Shown: one piece after another, positions 11,519-20,040 of the stretch | How the letters are laid out: each line of letters opens with the position of its first letter | Numbering within the stretch: the first letter of the stretch is position 1 | Assembly: GCA_050014755.1 (NCBI GenBank) | Contig: JBEKCS010000004.1 | Coordinates: 1 to 64,000 of the forward strand | From: Bog-756 sp050014755 | Lineage (GTDB): Bacteria > Actinomycetota > Acidimicrobiia > Acidimicrobiales > RAAP-2 | Reading direction: 5' to 3' | Length of the DNA stretch: 64,000 nucleotides | Notes under the pieces: model-generated | What the model was told of the DNA's origin: nothing | Seen by the model: only the letters and a program-made list of their open reading frames with translations | Database searches by the model: none | Position numbers and translations under genes: made by a program

Positions 11519-11854
11519 CTACTGGCCGCTGGCCCGCGACTCGTGCCGCATTGCGGGCAACATTCCGGCCCGCTCCAACAGACGCACGGCGCGGGCCTCG
11601 GCTGCGTCGACCACGACGGCGTCCTCGGGCTCGCGCCCGACGATGAAGGAGACGACGCAGTCGGCACACACGTCGGTGAGGCGGTGGGCACAGTCCGCAC
11701 AGTCGACGGTGAACGCACCACCCGGTGCGGGGGCGTGCGGGAGGTGGTGCGGTCGCAGCGTCAGGGGGACGACCGTGCCCGCAGGCCGGTCCACGGGTAC
11801 CGCCCGGCGGGAAGTGCCGGGGTCACAGCTGCTCGTGTCGTTGCCACTGGCCAC
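11519..11854 (-). CDS. Small cysteine-motif protein of unknown function
   Basis: 111 residues. The first 50 are low-complexity and rich in Pro, Arg and Thr. The second half contains DCADCAHRLTDVCADCVVSF, four cysteines in two C-x2-C pairs likely to bind zinc, followed by an acidic strand (EDAVVVDAAEARAVRLLERAG). I recall similar short actinobacterial proteins without assigned function. The GTG start at 11854 is strongly supported by AGGAGG seven bases upstream; the longer open frame to 12100 lacks such a site. It precedes queG on the same strand and diverges from the response regulator gene. Could be a small regulator or metal-binding adaptor. Confidence 0.7.
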   Translation of the reverse strand: MASGNDTSSCDPGTSRRAVPVDRPAGTVVPLTLRPHHLPHAPAPGGAFTVDCADCAHRLTDVCADCVVSFIVGREPEDAVVVDAAEARAVRLLERAGMLPAMRHESRASGQ

Positions 11855-12112
11855 GTTGTCGCCTCCTGGAATCGGGGATCCGGTCACTCTGTCAACCCGG
11901 AGCGTGCACCCTGGGTGTGACACCGGCGCCACCAGCCCCGGTCGGGGCAGCGCCCCCAGGCTCAAGGAGTGGCGCCATCCGCCGATACAGAACCAAAGGA
12001 CCTGGTCGGATCGGGACAAGGATCCCCCGGCACACAGACGTACGCCTGTGTGCCCGGCCCGCACCCAGGGACACGCAGCGGAGACTGACGTACCAACCAA
12101 GGAGCACCCTTC

Positions 12113-12862
12113 ATGACCACCACACTGAGCCCCGACCAGGTCGCAGCGACCTATCGGGTCCTCATCATCGAGGACGACCCCTCAATTGCCGATGCGGTCC
12201 ATCGAGTCGTGGTCAAGCAGCATGGCACCGGCATCATCGCCGGCGACGGGCGCAACGGCCTGCGGAACTTCTTCGAGGAGCGTCCCGACCTGGTGGTGCT
12301 GGACGTCGGCCTTCCCGGGATGGACGGCTGGGAGGTACTCGAGCGGATCCGCGATCTCTCCGAGGTGCCGGTGCTGGTCCTGACGGCCCACGACCACGAG
12401 CGGGACAAGGTCCGAGGACTCACCAACGGGGCCGACGACTACCTGACCAAGCCGTTCGGGGTCCAGGAACTCGGCGCCCGCATCCAGGCGCTGCTCCGCC
12501 GGAGCCGACCCGCCTCGCCGGTCCCCGTCGAGGAGCCCCCGATCTACCGTGACGGCGGTCTCGAGGTCAACTGGCCCGCCCGCGAGGTCCGGGTCGACGG
12601 CGAGGTCGTCGGACTCACCAAGCTCGAATTCCAGCTCCTCCGCACCTTCGTCAGCCATCCCGGCCACGCCCTCGCAACCGGCCAGCTCCTCGAGCAGGTG
12701 TGGAACGACCCCTTCGGGATCGGTCCGGAGCGGGTCAAGTTCACCGTGCTCCGACTGCGGCGCAAGCTGAACTGGCAGGGCGAGCGGAAGGGCGCCCTCG
12801 AGGCGATCCGCGGCTACGGCTACCGGTACACGCCGATCGGCGACCCCGCCCCGGATCAGTAG
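12113..12862 (+). CDS. OmpR/PhoB-family response regulator
   Basis: Two-component transcription regulator, 249 residues. The receiver domain has the acidic pair EDD (20-22), the phosphorylatable Asp64 in LVVLDVGLPGMDGWE, a Thr in LTAHD and Lys in TKPFG. The C-terminal winged-helix DNA-binding domain (about 140-240) is of OmpR type, ending EAIRGYGYRYTPIG. ATG start with AAGGAG nine bases upstream. No histidine kinase is encoded nearby, so it is an orphan; the partner must lie elsewhere. Its last seven bases overlap the convergent 2-hydroxyacid dehydrogenase gene. Confidence 0.95.
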   Translation: MTTTLSPDQVAATYRVLIIEDDPSIADAVHRVVVKQHGTGIIAGDGRNGLRNFFEERPDLVVLDVGLPGMDGWEVLERIRDLSEVPVLVLTAHDHERDKVRGLTNGADDYLTKPFGVQELGARIQALLRRSRPASPVPVEEPPIYRDGGLEVNWPAREVRVDGEVVGLTKLEFQLLRTFVSHPGHALATGQLLEQVWNDPFGIGPERVKFTVLRLRRKLNWQGERKGALEAIRGYGYRYTPIGDPAPDQ

Positions 12863-13776
12863 CCGGCTGCCGCGTCGACCAGACCGACCAGGGGCTCCCC
12901 GGCCCCGAGGCGCTGCACGTTGGTGCGGATCCGGTCGGCCAGGAGCGGTATCACCATCTCGATCGTGTCGGCCGTGTGCGGGGTCACGATGCAATTGGGG
13001 AGGTCCCACAGCGGGTGGCCGTCCGGCAGCGGCTCAGGATCGGTGACGTCGAGTGCCGCACCTCCGATGGACCCCGCGGTCAGGGCGTCGACCAACGCGT
13101 CGGTGCGGACGTGACGACCGCGGGCCACATTCACCAGCCACGACCCCTCCCCCATCACGTCGAGCTCGGGGGCCCCGATGACGCCCGTGGTCTCGGGAGT
13201 CAGCGCCAGGGCGAGGACCACCACCAGCGCGTCGGCCAGCACGTCGTGGAGGGAGTCCATCGGCACCACGCGTGCGGCCCCGGGCACCGGATCGGCACGG
13301 CGACGGACAACGGTGGCCTTCACCCGGAAGGGCGCCAGCTGCTCGAGCAGGGAGGTGGCGATACCGCCGCCGCCGACGATGGTGACGTTCTGGTCGTAGA
13401 GACTGGTCCCGGCGGGGATCCCCCACGACTTCGCCTCGATCCGGGCGGGGAGGTGGCGGAGACCCGCCAGCGCCAGGGTGAGCGCGTGCTCGGCCACCGG
13501 TTCCGCGTAGGCACCCTTCGCACACGTCCAGATCCGGGCCTCGTCGAGGAGGCCGGCCTCGGCCACCCGCTCCACACCGGCGAACGGGAGCTGCACCCAC
13601 CGGGCGTCGGGCACCTGCCGGATCCACCCGGTGAGCCCGTCCACGTCGGACGGGTCGAGCCACACGAGGCTGTCGGGCCCGTCGGCCAGGTCCACGACGG
13701 TGCCCCCTCCCTCGCGCACCGCGTCGGTGGCGAAATCGGACGGGAACGGGCCGACGGCGACGCGAGGGGCGGTCAT
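12856..13776 (-). CDS. D-2-hydroxyacid dehydrogenase family protein
   Basis: NAD-dependent oxidoreductase of the 2-hydroxyacid dehydrogenase superfamily, 306 residues. The cofactor domain has a modified Rossmann loop VTIVGGGGIATSLL (family GxGxxG), followed by LALTPETTGVIG, the VNVARG strand carrying the catalytic Arg, and the catalytic His in IVTPHTA near residue 273. Substrate is not predictable; relatives act on glyoxylate, phosphoglycerate or lactate analogues. ATG start at 13776 with TAAGGT six bases upstream (leaderless pattern). Its 3' end overlaps that of the response regulator by seven bases. Confidence 0.88.
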   Translation of the reverse strand: MTAPRVAVGPFPSDFATDAVREGGGTVVDLADGPDSLVWLDPSDVDGLTGWIRQVPDARWVQLPFAGVERVAEAGLLDEARIWTCAKGAYAEPVAEHALTLALAGLRHLPARIEAKSWGIPAGTSLYDQNVTIVGGGGIATSLLEQLAPFRVKATVVRRRADPVPGAARVVPMDSLHDVLADALVVVLALALTPETTGVIGAPELDVMGEGSWLVNVARGRHVRTDALVDALTAGSIGGAALDVTDPEPLPDGHPLWDLPNCIVTPHTADTIEMVIPLLADRIRTNVQRLGAGEPLVGLVDAAAGY

Positions 13777-13782
13777 CCCCGA

Positions 13783-13788
13783 ACCTTA
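13783..13788 (-). promoter_or_regulatory. -10 element of 2-hydroxyacid dehydrogenase gene
   Basis: Minus-strand TAAGGT followed by six bases and the ATG at 13776; leaderless spacing. Confidence 0.45.
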
Positions 13789-13915
13789 GCGAGGGACGTC
13801 CGCCAGGGGTCGGCCGAGGTGTCCCGGCCCCAATCGTCCACGGTGCCGCGGACCCGGCGTGGACCAGGCCCCCGTTTGCTTAGATGGTGGTCCTGACCGG
13901 CGCCAGGGGGATGCC

Positions 13916-15451
13916 ATGCACGTGGAGTTCAATGTCCGAGCCTTCCTCGAGCGGGCCGCGGCGACGTACCCGGGACGGATCGCCCTGGTCGACGAGCCCG
14001 ACCAGCCGGCCGAACCCTGGGAGCCGCTCACCTTCGCCGCACTCGACTCACAGGCCAGGGCCCAGGCCGCCGGACTCGACCGGCTCGGGATCGCCCCCGG
14101 CGAACGGGTGGCCGTGGTGTCCCACAACAGCGCACGGCTGCTGACGTCGTTCTTCGGGGTGTGCGGGTGGGGGCGGATCCTGGTGCCCGTCAACTTCCGG
14201 CTGGCCAGGGCCGAGGTCGAGTTCATCCTCGAGCACTCCGGTGCCTCGGTGGTCCTGGTCGACCCCGAGCTCGACGACGCCCTCGCCGGGCTCGGCCCCG
14301 ACCGCCGGTACGTCCTCGGAGCCGACAGCGACACCGAGCTCTACGTCCACGGCACCGAGCCGGCCCCCTGGGCGTCAGACGAGGGTGCGACGGCCACCAT
14401 CAATTACACCTCGGGCACCACGGCCCGACCGAAAGGCGTCCAGCTCACCCATCGCAACTGCTGGGTCAACGCTGCCGTGTTCGGCTGGCACGCAGGGGTA
14501 TCCGACCGCGACGTCTACCTCCACACCCTGCCGATGTTCCACGCCAACGGATGGGGCATGCCGTGGACCACGGCCGCCATGGGCGTCACCCAGGTGGCGC
14601 TGCGCAAGGTCGACGGGGCAGAGATCCTCCGGCGGGTCGACCGCCACGGCGTCACCCTGCTGTGTGCGGCTCCGGCGGTGGTCAACGCCGTACTGGAGGC
14701 CGCCGCCGACTGGGACGGCGATCCGCCCGGGTGGGGAACCACCCGCATCGTGGTCGCCGGGGCGCCGCCGCCCAGCAGGACCATCGAACGGATCGAGTCG
14801 GAGCTGGGCTGGGAGTTCCTCCAGATCTACGGGCTGACCGAGACGTCCCCGTTGCTCACCGTCAACCGGGCCCGGCCCGAGTGGGACGACCTCACCCCGG
14901 ACCAGCGGGCCCGCAAGCTCATGCGGGCCGGCGCCCCCGCCGTCGGGACCGAGCTCCGGATCGACGAGGGCGGCGAGGTGCTGGCACGGTCCAACACGGT
15001 GATGGAGGGGTACTGGCGCCAGCCCGAGGAGACGGCCGCGGCCCTGGCCGGCGGCTGGTTCCACACCGGAGACGGCGGCGTCGTCGACGGCGAGGGCCAC
15101 CTGAGCATCCTCGACCGGAAGAAGGACGTGATCATCACGGGTGGCGAGAACGTCTCTTCGATCGAGGTGGAGGACGCCATCTTCTCGCTGGAGGGCGTGC
15201 TCGAGGTCGCAGTCATCGGGGTGCCCCACGACAAGTGGGGCGAGATGGTGCTGGCCCTGGTGGTACCGGCCGAGGGGAGCGGGGTCACCGAGGAGGTGGT
15301 GATCGCCCACTGCCGTACGGCCCTGGCCGGCTACAAGTGCCCGAAGCAGGTCGAGATCCGTGAACAGCTGCCCCGCACGGCTACCGGAAAGCTCCAGAAG
15401 TTCCGGCTCCGCGCCCCGTACTGGGAGGGCCTCGACCGCCAGGTCAACTGA
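13916..15451 (+). CDS. Acyl-CoA synthetase (AMP-binding, fatty-acid-CoA ligase type)
   Basis: Adenylate-forming enzyme, 511 residues, that activates a carboxylic acid with ATP and joins it to CoA. Motifs in order: YTSGTTARPKGV (ATP-binding loop) near residue 163, a core YGLTETSP near 305, the hinge region HTGDGGVVDGEGHLSILDR, DVIITGGENVSS, and the catalytic lysine near the end in PRTATGKLQKF. Sequence style is that of medium/long-chain acyl-CoA ligases (FadD-like). Start ATG 13916 has AGGGGG five bases upstream. Its 3' end overlaps the convergent hydrolase gene by eight bases. Substrate unknown. Confidence 0.92.
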   Translation: MHVEFNVRAFLERAAATYPGRIALVDEPDQPAEPWEPLTFAALDSQARAQAAGLDRLGIAPGERVAVVSHNSARLLTSFFGVCGWGRILVPVNFRLARAEVEFILEHSGASVVLVDPELDDALAGLGPDRRYVLGADSDTELYVHGTEPAPWASDEGATATINYTSGTTARPKGVQLTHRNCWVNAAVFGWHAGVSDRDVYLHTLPMFHANGWGMPWTTAAMGVTQVALRKVDGAEILRRVDRHGVTLLCAAPAVVNAVLEAAADWDGDPPGWGTTRIVVAGAPPPSRTIERIESELGWEFLQIYGLTETSPLLTVNRARPEWDDLTPDQRARKLMRAGAPAVGTELRIDEGGEVLARSNTVMEGYWRQPEETAAALAGGWFHTGDGGVVDGEGHLSILDRKKDVIITGGENVSSIEVEDAIFSLEGVLEVAVIGVPHDKWGEMVLALVVPAEGSGVTEEVVIAHCRTALAGYKCPKQVEIREQLPRTATGKLQKFRLRAPYWEGLDRQVN

Positions 15452-16394
15452 CGACCGACCGCGGGTCCACCGGACGGCTCGAGCGCGCCCCGGCCTCGGC
15501 GCCCCGCCCGTCCAGCCACTCCCCGATCCGGAGCGCCGTCCACACCGGGGCCTCCAGCATGGGCGCGTGGCCGATGTCCCGGGCCACGTGCAGCGCCCAA
15601 CCGGTGCGCCCCTCGGCCATCCTGCGGGCCGACCGCAGGGTCACCAGCACGTCCCGGTCACCGTGGAGGTGCAGTACCGGCTGGTCGATGCCGTCGAGCC
15701 GGGCGACGGTGGCACCCGGCCGGGCCAGGGCCCACGAGAGCGATCGTGCCGAGGTCAGATAGGCCTGGTCGGCGAGGGCGCGATCCACGTCGGCGGTGAG
15801 TGCGACGTGGGCGTCCACCACGTCGGCCGGCACCCGACCCGGGTCCACGCAGGTCACCCCGAGCACCCGGCGCACGGACTGCTCGGGGGTGGTGCGGGCC
15901 CGCCGGGTCGCCAGGTACCGCTCCCCCAACCCGGGCACCGCGCACAGGACGAAGTTCGAGACCACCCGGGGGTGGACAATCCCCGGACGGGACAGCGGGA
16001 GTGCCGGGTCGATCAGGATCAGGCCGGCCACACGGTCGGGCGAGCCGGCCGCACACTCGGCGGCGACCAGTCCGCCGAGCGAATTGCCGCACAGGATGAC
16101 CGGTCGGTCGACGGCCAGGCGGAGGAAGCCGCCGACCATGGCGACGTGGCCGTCGATGTCGGGCCGGCGGCCGGCCGAGGGCGTCCGGCCGTGGCCGAGC
16201 AGGTCGACCGCGAGCAGCCGGCACCGGGCGACCAGGTGGGGGGCGACGGCAGCCCAATTGAGATGCGATCCACCGAGTCCGTGGACCGCCACCAGCATCG
16301 GACCCCCGGACGGGCCGCCGTAGTCTGCGTAGTGCACGGGCCCGTCGACGTCGACGACCCGGGACGTGAGCTCGGGACCCGGCACCGTCGTCAC
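15444..16394 (-). CDS. Alpha/beta hydrolase
   Basis: 316-residue alpha/beta-hydrolase fold enzyme. Oxyanion-hole segment HGLGGSHLNW at 38-47, nucleophile elbow GNSLGG with Ser105, an acidic residue in HGDRDVLV and the catalytic His in DIGHAPML. The triad is complete, so it should be an active esterase, lipase or thioesterase; substrate unknown. The GTG start at 16394 is chosen because TAGCCT lies seven bases upstream and the region further upstream is an Ala/Gly repeat translation of simple-sequence DNA. It lies 46 bases downstream of the semialdehyde dehydrogenase gene. Confidence 0.88.
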   Translation of the reverse strand: MTTVPGPELTSRVVDVDGPVHYADYGGPSGGPMLVAVHGLGGSHLNWAAVAPHLVARCRLLAVDLLGHGRTPSAGRRPDIDGHVAMVGGFLRLAVDRPVILCGNSLGGLVAAECAAGSPDRVAGLILIDPALPLSRPGIVHPRVVSNFVLCAVPGLGERYLATRRARTTPEQSVRRVLGVTCVDPGRVPADVVDAHVALTADVDRALADQAYLTSARSLSWALARPGATVARLDGIDQPVLHLHGDRDVLVTLRSARRMAEGRTGWALHVARDIGHAPMLEAPVWTALRIGEWLDGRGAEAGARSSRPVDPRSVVS

Positions 16395-16401
16395 CCCGTC
16401 G

Positions 16402-16407
16402 AGGCTA
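16402..16407 (-). promoter_or_regulatory. -10 element of alpha/beta hydrolase gene
   Basis: Minus-strand TAGCCT, seven bases before the GTG at 16394; leaderless spacing. Confidence 0.4.
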
Positions 16408-16409
16408 CC

Positions 16410-16436
16410 GGCCGCCCCGGCCGCCCCGGCCGCCCC
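16410..16436. repeat. Three tandem copies of a 9-base GC unit
   Basis: GGCCGCCCC is repeated three times in the 46-base gap between the hydrolase start and the dehydrogenase stop. Probably neutral simple sequence. Confidence 0.6.
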
Positions 16437-16440
16437 GGGA

Positions 16441-17934
16441 TCACCGCTCGCCGCCTCCGTCGCCGGACGGGAAGTGCAGGGCGATCCGTCCGACACCGGT
16501 CGCCCGGCCCGAGTCCGGCCACCGTGTGGTGACCGTCTTGAGCCGTGTGTTGAACCGGACACCCTCCATACCGTGGACGTGCGCATCGCCGAACAGCGAC
16601 TGCTTCCACCCGCCGAACGAGTAGTAGGCCATCGGAACCGGAATGGCCACGTTGATGCCCACCATCCCCACCGTCACGTCCCGACGGAACCGGCGGGCAG
16701 CGTGACCGTCGGCCGTGAAGATGGCCGCCCCGTTGCCGAACGGGTTGGCATTGACCACCGCGATGGCCTCGTCCAACGTGTCGACCCGGAGCACCGACAG
16801 GACGGGCCCGAAGATCTCGTCCCGGTACACCCGCATGTCCGGGGTCACCCGGTCGACCAGGGTGGGCCCGAAGAAGAAGCCGTCGCCGACGGAGAGGCCG
16901 CGTCCGTCGACCACGACGTCGGCCCCCTCGGCCAGGGCCGAGTCGACGTAGCCGGCCACCCGGTCGCGGTGGTCCCGGGTGATCAGCGGTCCCATGTCCG
17001 AGGTCGGGTCGGTCCCCGGCCCGGTGACCAGTGCCTCCGCCCGCGAGGCCACGGCGGCCACCAGTGGATCGGCGTCGCCGACCACGACCACCGCCGAGAC
17101 GGCCATGCACCGCTCGCCCGCCGATCCGTAGCCGGCCGCGATCAGCGCGTCGGCCGTCGAGTCCAGATCGGCATCGGGCAGCACCACCGCGTGGTTCTTG
17201 GCGCCCCCCAGCGCCTGGACCCGCTTTCCCGACGCGTGGCCCCGCTCGAACACGTGGCGGGCGATCGGGGTCGACCCGACGAAGGAGACGGCGGCCACCA
17301 GGGGATGGTCGAGCAGCGCGTCGACCGCCACAGCGTCGCCGTGCACCACGGTGAACACGCCGTCGGGGAGACCCGCCTGCTCCCACAGGTCGGCGACCAG
17401 TTCCGACGGCGACGGGTCGCGTTCGGACGGCTTGAGGACGAAGGCGTTCCCGCAGGCGATGGCCACCGGGTACATCCACATCGGCACCATGACCGGGAAA
17501 TTGAACGGGGTGATGCCCGCCACCACACCGAGCGGCTGGCGGATCGACGAGGCGTCCACGCCGGTCGACACGTCCTCGGAGAACTCGCCCTTCAGCAGAT
17601 GGGGGATGCCGCAGGCGAACTCGATCACCTCGATGCCGCGGGCCACCTCACCACGGGCGTCCTCGAGCACCTTCCCGTGCTCGGCGGTGATCAGCCGGGC
17701 CAGGTCGTCGCGGTGCCGGTCGGCCAGGTCGCGGAACGCGAACAGGGTGCGGCTGCGGGCCGTCAGCGACGTGTCCCTCCACCCGTCGAACGCCTCCGCC
17801 GCCGCCCTGACGGCACGGTCGACGTCCGTGGCGGCGGCCAGCACCACCTCGGCCGTCTGTGCGCCGATGGCCGGGTCGAAGACGGGGGCGGTGCGGGCAC
17901 CGGCCCCCTCCACGGATGATCCGATCTGCTTCAC
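16441..17934 (-). CDS. mmsA: CoA-acylating (methyl)malonate-semialdehyde dehydrogenase
   Basis: Converts methylmalonate or malonate semialdehyde plus CoA and NAD to propionyl- or acetyl-CoA with loss of CO2. The 497-residue ALDH-fold protein matches this subfamily: GVVAGITPFNFPVMVPMWMY near 136-155, FVGSTPIARHVF near 218, catalytic Cys276 in GSAGERCMA, EIFGPVLSVLR, and SFGGWKQSLFGD near the end. GTG start with GAGGAG nine bases upstream. Alanine dehydrogenase lies just upstream on the same strand (81 bases). With the class III aminotransferase near 24 kb, this suggests beta-alanine or valine degradation. Confidence 0.93.
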   Translation of the reverse strand: MKQIGSSVEGAGARTAPVFDPAIGAQTAEVVLAAATDVDRAVRAAAEAFDGWRDTSLTARSRTLFAFRDLADRHRDDLARLITAEHGKVLEDARGEVARGIEVIEFACGIPHLLKGEFSEDVSTGVDASSIRQPLGVVAGITPFNFPVMVPMWMYPVAIACGNAFVLKPSERDPSPSELVADLWEQAGLPDGVFTVVHGDAVAVDALLDHPLVAAVSFVGSTPIARHVFERGHASGKRVQALGGAKNHAVVLPDADLDSTADALIAAGYGSAGERCMAVSAVVVVGDADPLVAAVASRAEALVTGPGTDPTSDMGPLITRDHRDRVAGYVDSALAEGADVVVDGRGLSVGDGFFFGPTLVDRVTPDMRVYRDEIFGPVLSVLRVDTLDEAIAVVNANPFGNGAAIFTADGHAARRFRRDVTVGMVGINVAIPVPMAYYSFGGWKQSLFGDAHVHGMEGVRFNTRLKTVTTRWPDSGRATGVGRIALHFPSGDGGGER

Positions 17935-18015
17935 TGGACGACGCTCCTCGGGAAGACGGGCTCCCCCTTGTCGTGGCCGATGGTTCGCTTGCGGGTGGCC
18001 TGCGGACGTGGGTGT

Positions 18016-19137
18016 TCAGTCGATCACTGTCGACAGTGGGATCCAGTCCATCCCGTGGGCTTCGGCCACAGGCCGGCAGACGACGGACCCCTCGACCACG
18101 TTGACCCCCTCGGCCAGCGACGCGTCGGTCCGCACGGCCTCCCTCCATCCATGGTCGGCGATCTCGAGGATGTACGGCAGCGTGGCGTTGACCAGCGCGT
18201 GGGTCGACGTATGGGGCACGGCACCGGGCATGTTGGCCACGCAGTAATAGAGCGAGCCGTTGGCCTCGAATGTCGGATCAGAGTGGGTGGTGGGCCGGGT
18301 GGACTCGAAGCAGCCGCCCTGGTCGACCGAGATGTCGACCAGGATCGAGCCGTCCCGCATCCGTCCGACCAGCTCGTCGCTGACCAGCAGTGGAGCCTTC
18401 GCCCCCACCACCAGCACCGCTCCGATGACGATGTCGGCGTCGAGACAGACCTCTTCGATCGCATGGGTGGTCGATGCCACCGTCTCGAGTCCGCCGCGGA
18501 AGTGGTGGTCGACCTGTCGAAGACGCTCGAGGTTGCGGTCGAGGATGTAGACGTCGGCGTGCATGCCCACGGCCAGCGTGGCCGCGGCCATTCCGGCCAC
18601 ACCGGCACCGAGGATGACGATTCTGGCGCTGCGCACACCGGGGACCCCGCACACCAGGGTGCCGCGGCCTCCGCCCGGGCGCATCAGATGGTGGGCGGCC
18701 ACCAGCGGTGCCATGCGTCCGGCCACCTCGCTCATCGGGGTCAGGAGGGGCAGCGAACCGTCCCCCAGGCGAACCGTCTCGTAGGCGATCGCCGTGTTGC
18801 CCCCGGACACCAGCGCATCGGTGCACGGCCGGGACGCGGCCAGGTGGAGATAGGTGAAGAGCACCTGCTCCTTCCGGAGGCCGAGACGCGGGTACTCGGC
18901 GGGCACCGGCTCCTTCACCCCGAGCACCATGTCCGCTGCACCCCAGATGTCGTCGGGATCGTCCACGATCTTCGCCCCGGTGGCGACGAAGTCCGCGTCG
19001 GGCAGTGCCGATCCCACCCCGGCCGACCGCTCGACCAGTACGGTGTGGCCGGCCGCGGTCAGCTCGCGTACCCCGGCCGGCGTGATGGCCACCCGGTACT
19101 CATCGGCCTTCATCTCCTTGGGCACTCCGACGATCAT
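18016..19137 (-). CDS. ald: Alanine dehydrogenase
   Basis: NAD-dependent interconversion of L-alanine with pyruvate and ammonia. The 373-residue protein shows the family start IVGVPKEMKADEYRVAITP with substrate-binding Arg15, Lys75 in VKEPVP, the catalytic-site His98 in TYLHLA, a Rossmann segment VILGAGVAGMAAA near 180 and the SVDQGGCFES block near 270. Length equals the family norm. ATG start with a GGAGG about a dozen bases upstream. It precedes mmsA on the same strand and could recycle alanine made when pyruvate accepts an amino group from beta-alanine. Confidence 0.95.
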   Translation of the reverse strand: MIVGVPKEMKADEYRVAITPAGVRELTAAGHTVLVERSAGVGSALPDADFVATGAKIVDDPDDIWGAADMVLGVKEPVPAEYPRLGLRKEQVLFTYLHLAASRPCTDALVSGGNTAIAYETVRLGDGSLPLLTPMSEVAGRMAPLVAAHHLMRPGGGRGTLVCGVPGVRSARIVILGAGVAGMAAATLAVGMHADVYILDRNLERLRQVDHHFRGGLETVASTTHAIEEVCLDADIVIGAVLVVGAKAPLLVSDELVGRMRDGSILVDISVDQGGCFESTRPTTHSDPTFEANGSLYYCVANMPGAVPHTSTHALVNATLPYILEIADHGWREAVRTDASLAEGVNVVEGSVVCRPVAEAHGMDWIPLSTVID

Positions 19138-19305
19138 GGCTGTCCCGCCCCTCCTTCCGAGCCCGTTCCGCTCCTGGGGACATCTAAGACCACGGCAACC
19201 GGCCCGTCGAGACGTGGATCGACGAGCCGAAGGAGACCACCGCCCGGTTGCCGGGCAGCGGGTAGCGGGTAGCGACCCCGGGCCGGCTCGGCGCCCGGTG
19301 GACGG

Positions 19306-20040
19306 TCACCTGTCGGCGAGGCCGCTCAGCGGGAGAACGGCAACGCCGTGAACGGACAGGAGGTGGGCGAGGGTCGGCGAGCCTCCAGGATCCTGGATCT
19401 CCTCGGGCCCGTCGGCGCATCCGGCATACCCCCGCATGAAGGACGCCAGGACTGCGGCGTCCAGCATGGGCGGTGAGGTGGCCACGAGAGCCGCCGGTCG
19501 GACGGCGAACACGAGGAGCAGCATTCCGGGGACCGGAGCGCCGCCCGGTCGGACGGGCGGCTGGGTGTAGGCCAGGTCCAACACCCGGGCCCCGAATCGC
19601 TCGTAGAAGCGCAGTCGGGCGACAGGGTCGCCTACATCCGAGGCGGGGTAGACCTGCGGATCGTCGACTTCGGCGAGGACGAAGAGGGCGTCACGCCGTT
19701 GCCATCTCTGCTCGATGTCGTGCATCAGTCGCGTGCCGACGCCCTGACTGCGCAGACCGGGCCGGACGGCGAGGTAGGAGAGCAGATAGACCCGGCTCTG
19801 CTCGTCCCACTCCCCGATCGCCACCCCGAGCACCTGGCTGTCTCCGTCCATGGCGGCCAGCACGTCCTTCGAGCATGGCTCCTTGGTCAGGGCTTGCTCG
19901 ATGGCTGCCAGTGGTTCGAGCTCATCGGGACGGAACGAAGGGACGAGGATGGTCGAGTAGATCTCCCCCAACAGGTCGAACCGACGAGGCTGCACGGCGA
20001 CGTCCACCACCACTGTCGCGGAGGGCCGGTCAGCGGCCAC
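19306..20040 (-). CDS. GNAT-family N-acetyltransferase
   Basis: 244 residues. A GNAT fold is indicated by a beta4 strand (SRVYLLSYLAVRP) followed by the acetyl-CoA pyrophosphate loop RSQGVG at 97-102, then helix GTRLMHDIEQRW and the C-terminal FYERFGARVLDLAY. An extra tail of about 70 residues follows the usual fold, ending in a helical segment and SVHGVAVLPLSG. The GTG start overlaps the end of the 745-residue gene by 11 bases, so the pair is surely co-transcribed. The target (small molecule or protein) is unknown; the coupling to a membrane protein suggests the partner may be the substrate or sensor. Confidence 0.82.
   Translation of the reverse strand: MAADRPSATVVVDVAVQPRRFDLLGEIYSTILVPSFRPDELEPLAAIEQALTKEPCSKDVLAAMDGDSQVLGVAIGEWDEQSRVYLLSYLAVRPGLRSQGVGTRLMHDIEQRWQRRDALFVLAEVDDPQVYPASDVGDPVARLRFYERFGARVLDLAYTQPPVRPGGAPVPGMLLLVFAVRPAALVATSPPMLDAAVLASFMRGYAGCADGPEEIQDPGGSPTLAHLLSVHGVAVLPLSGLADR

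Noticed and set aside
16410..16436. GGCCGCCCC triple repeat as a regulatory element
   Set aside because: Simple GC repeat in a short gap; no symmetry or known operator form.
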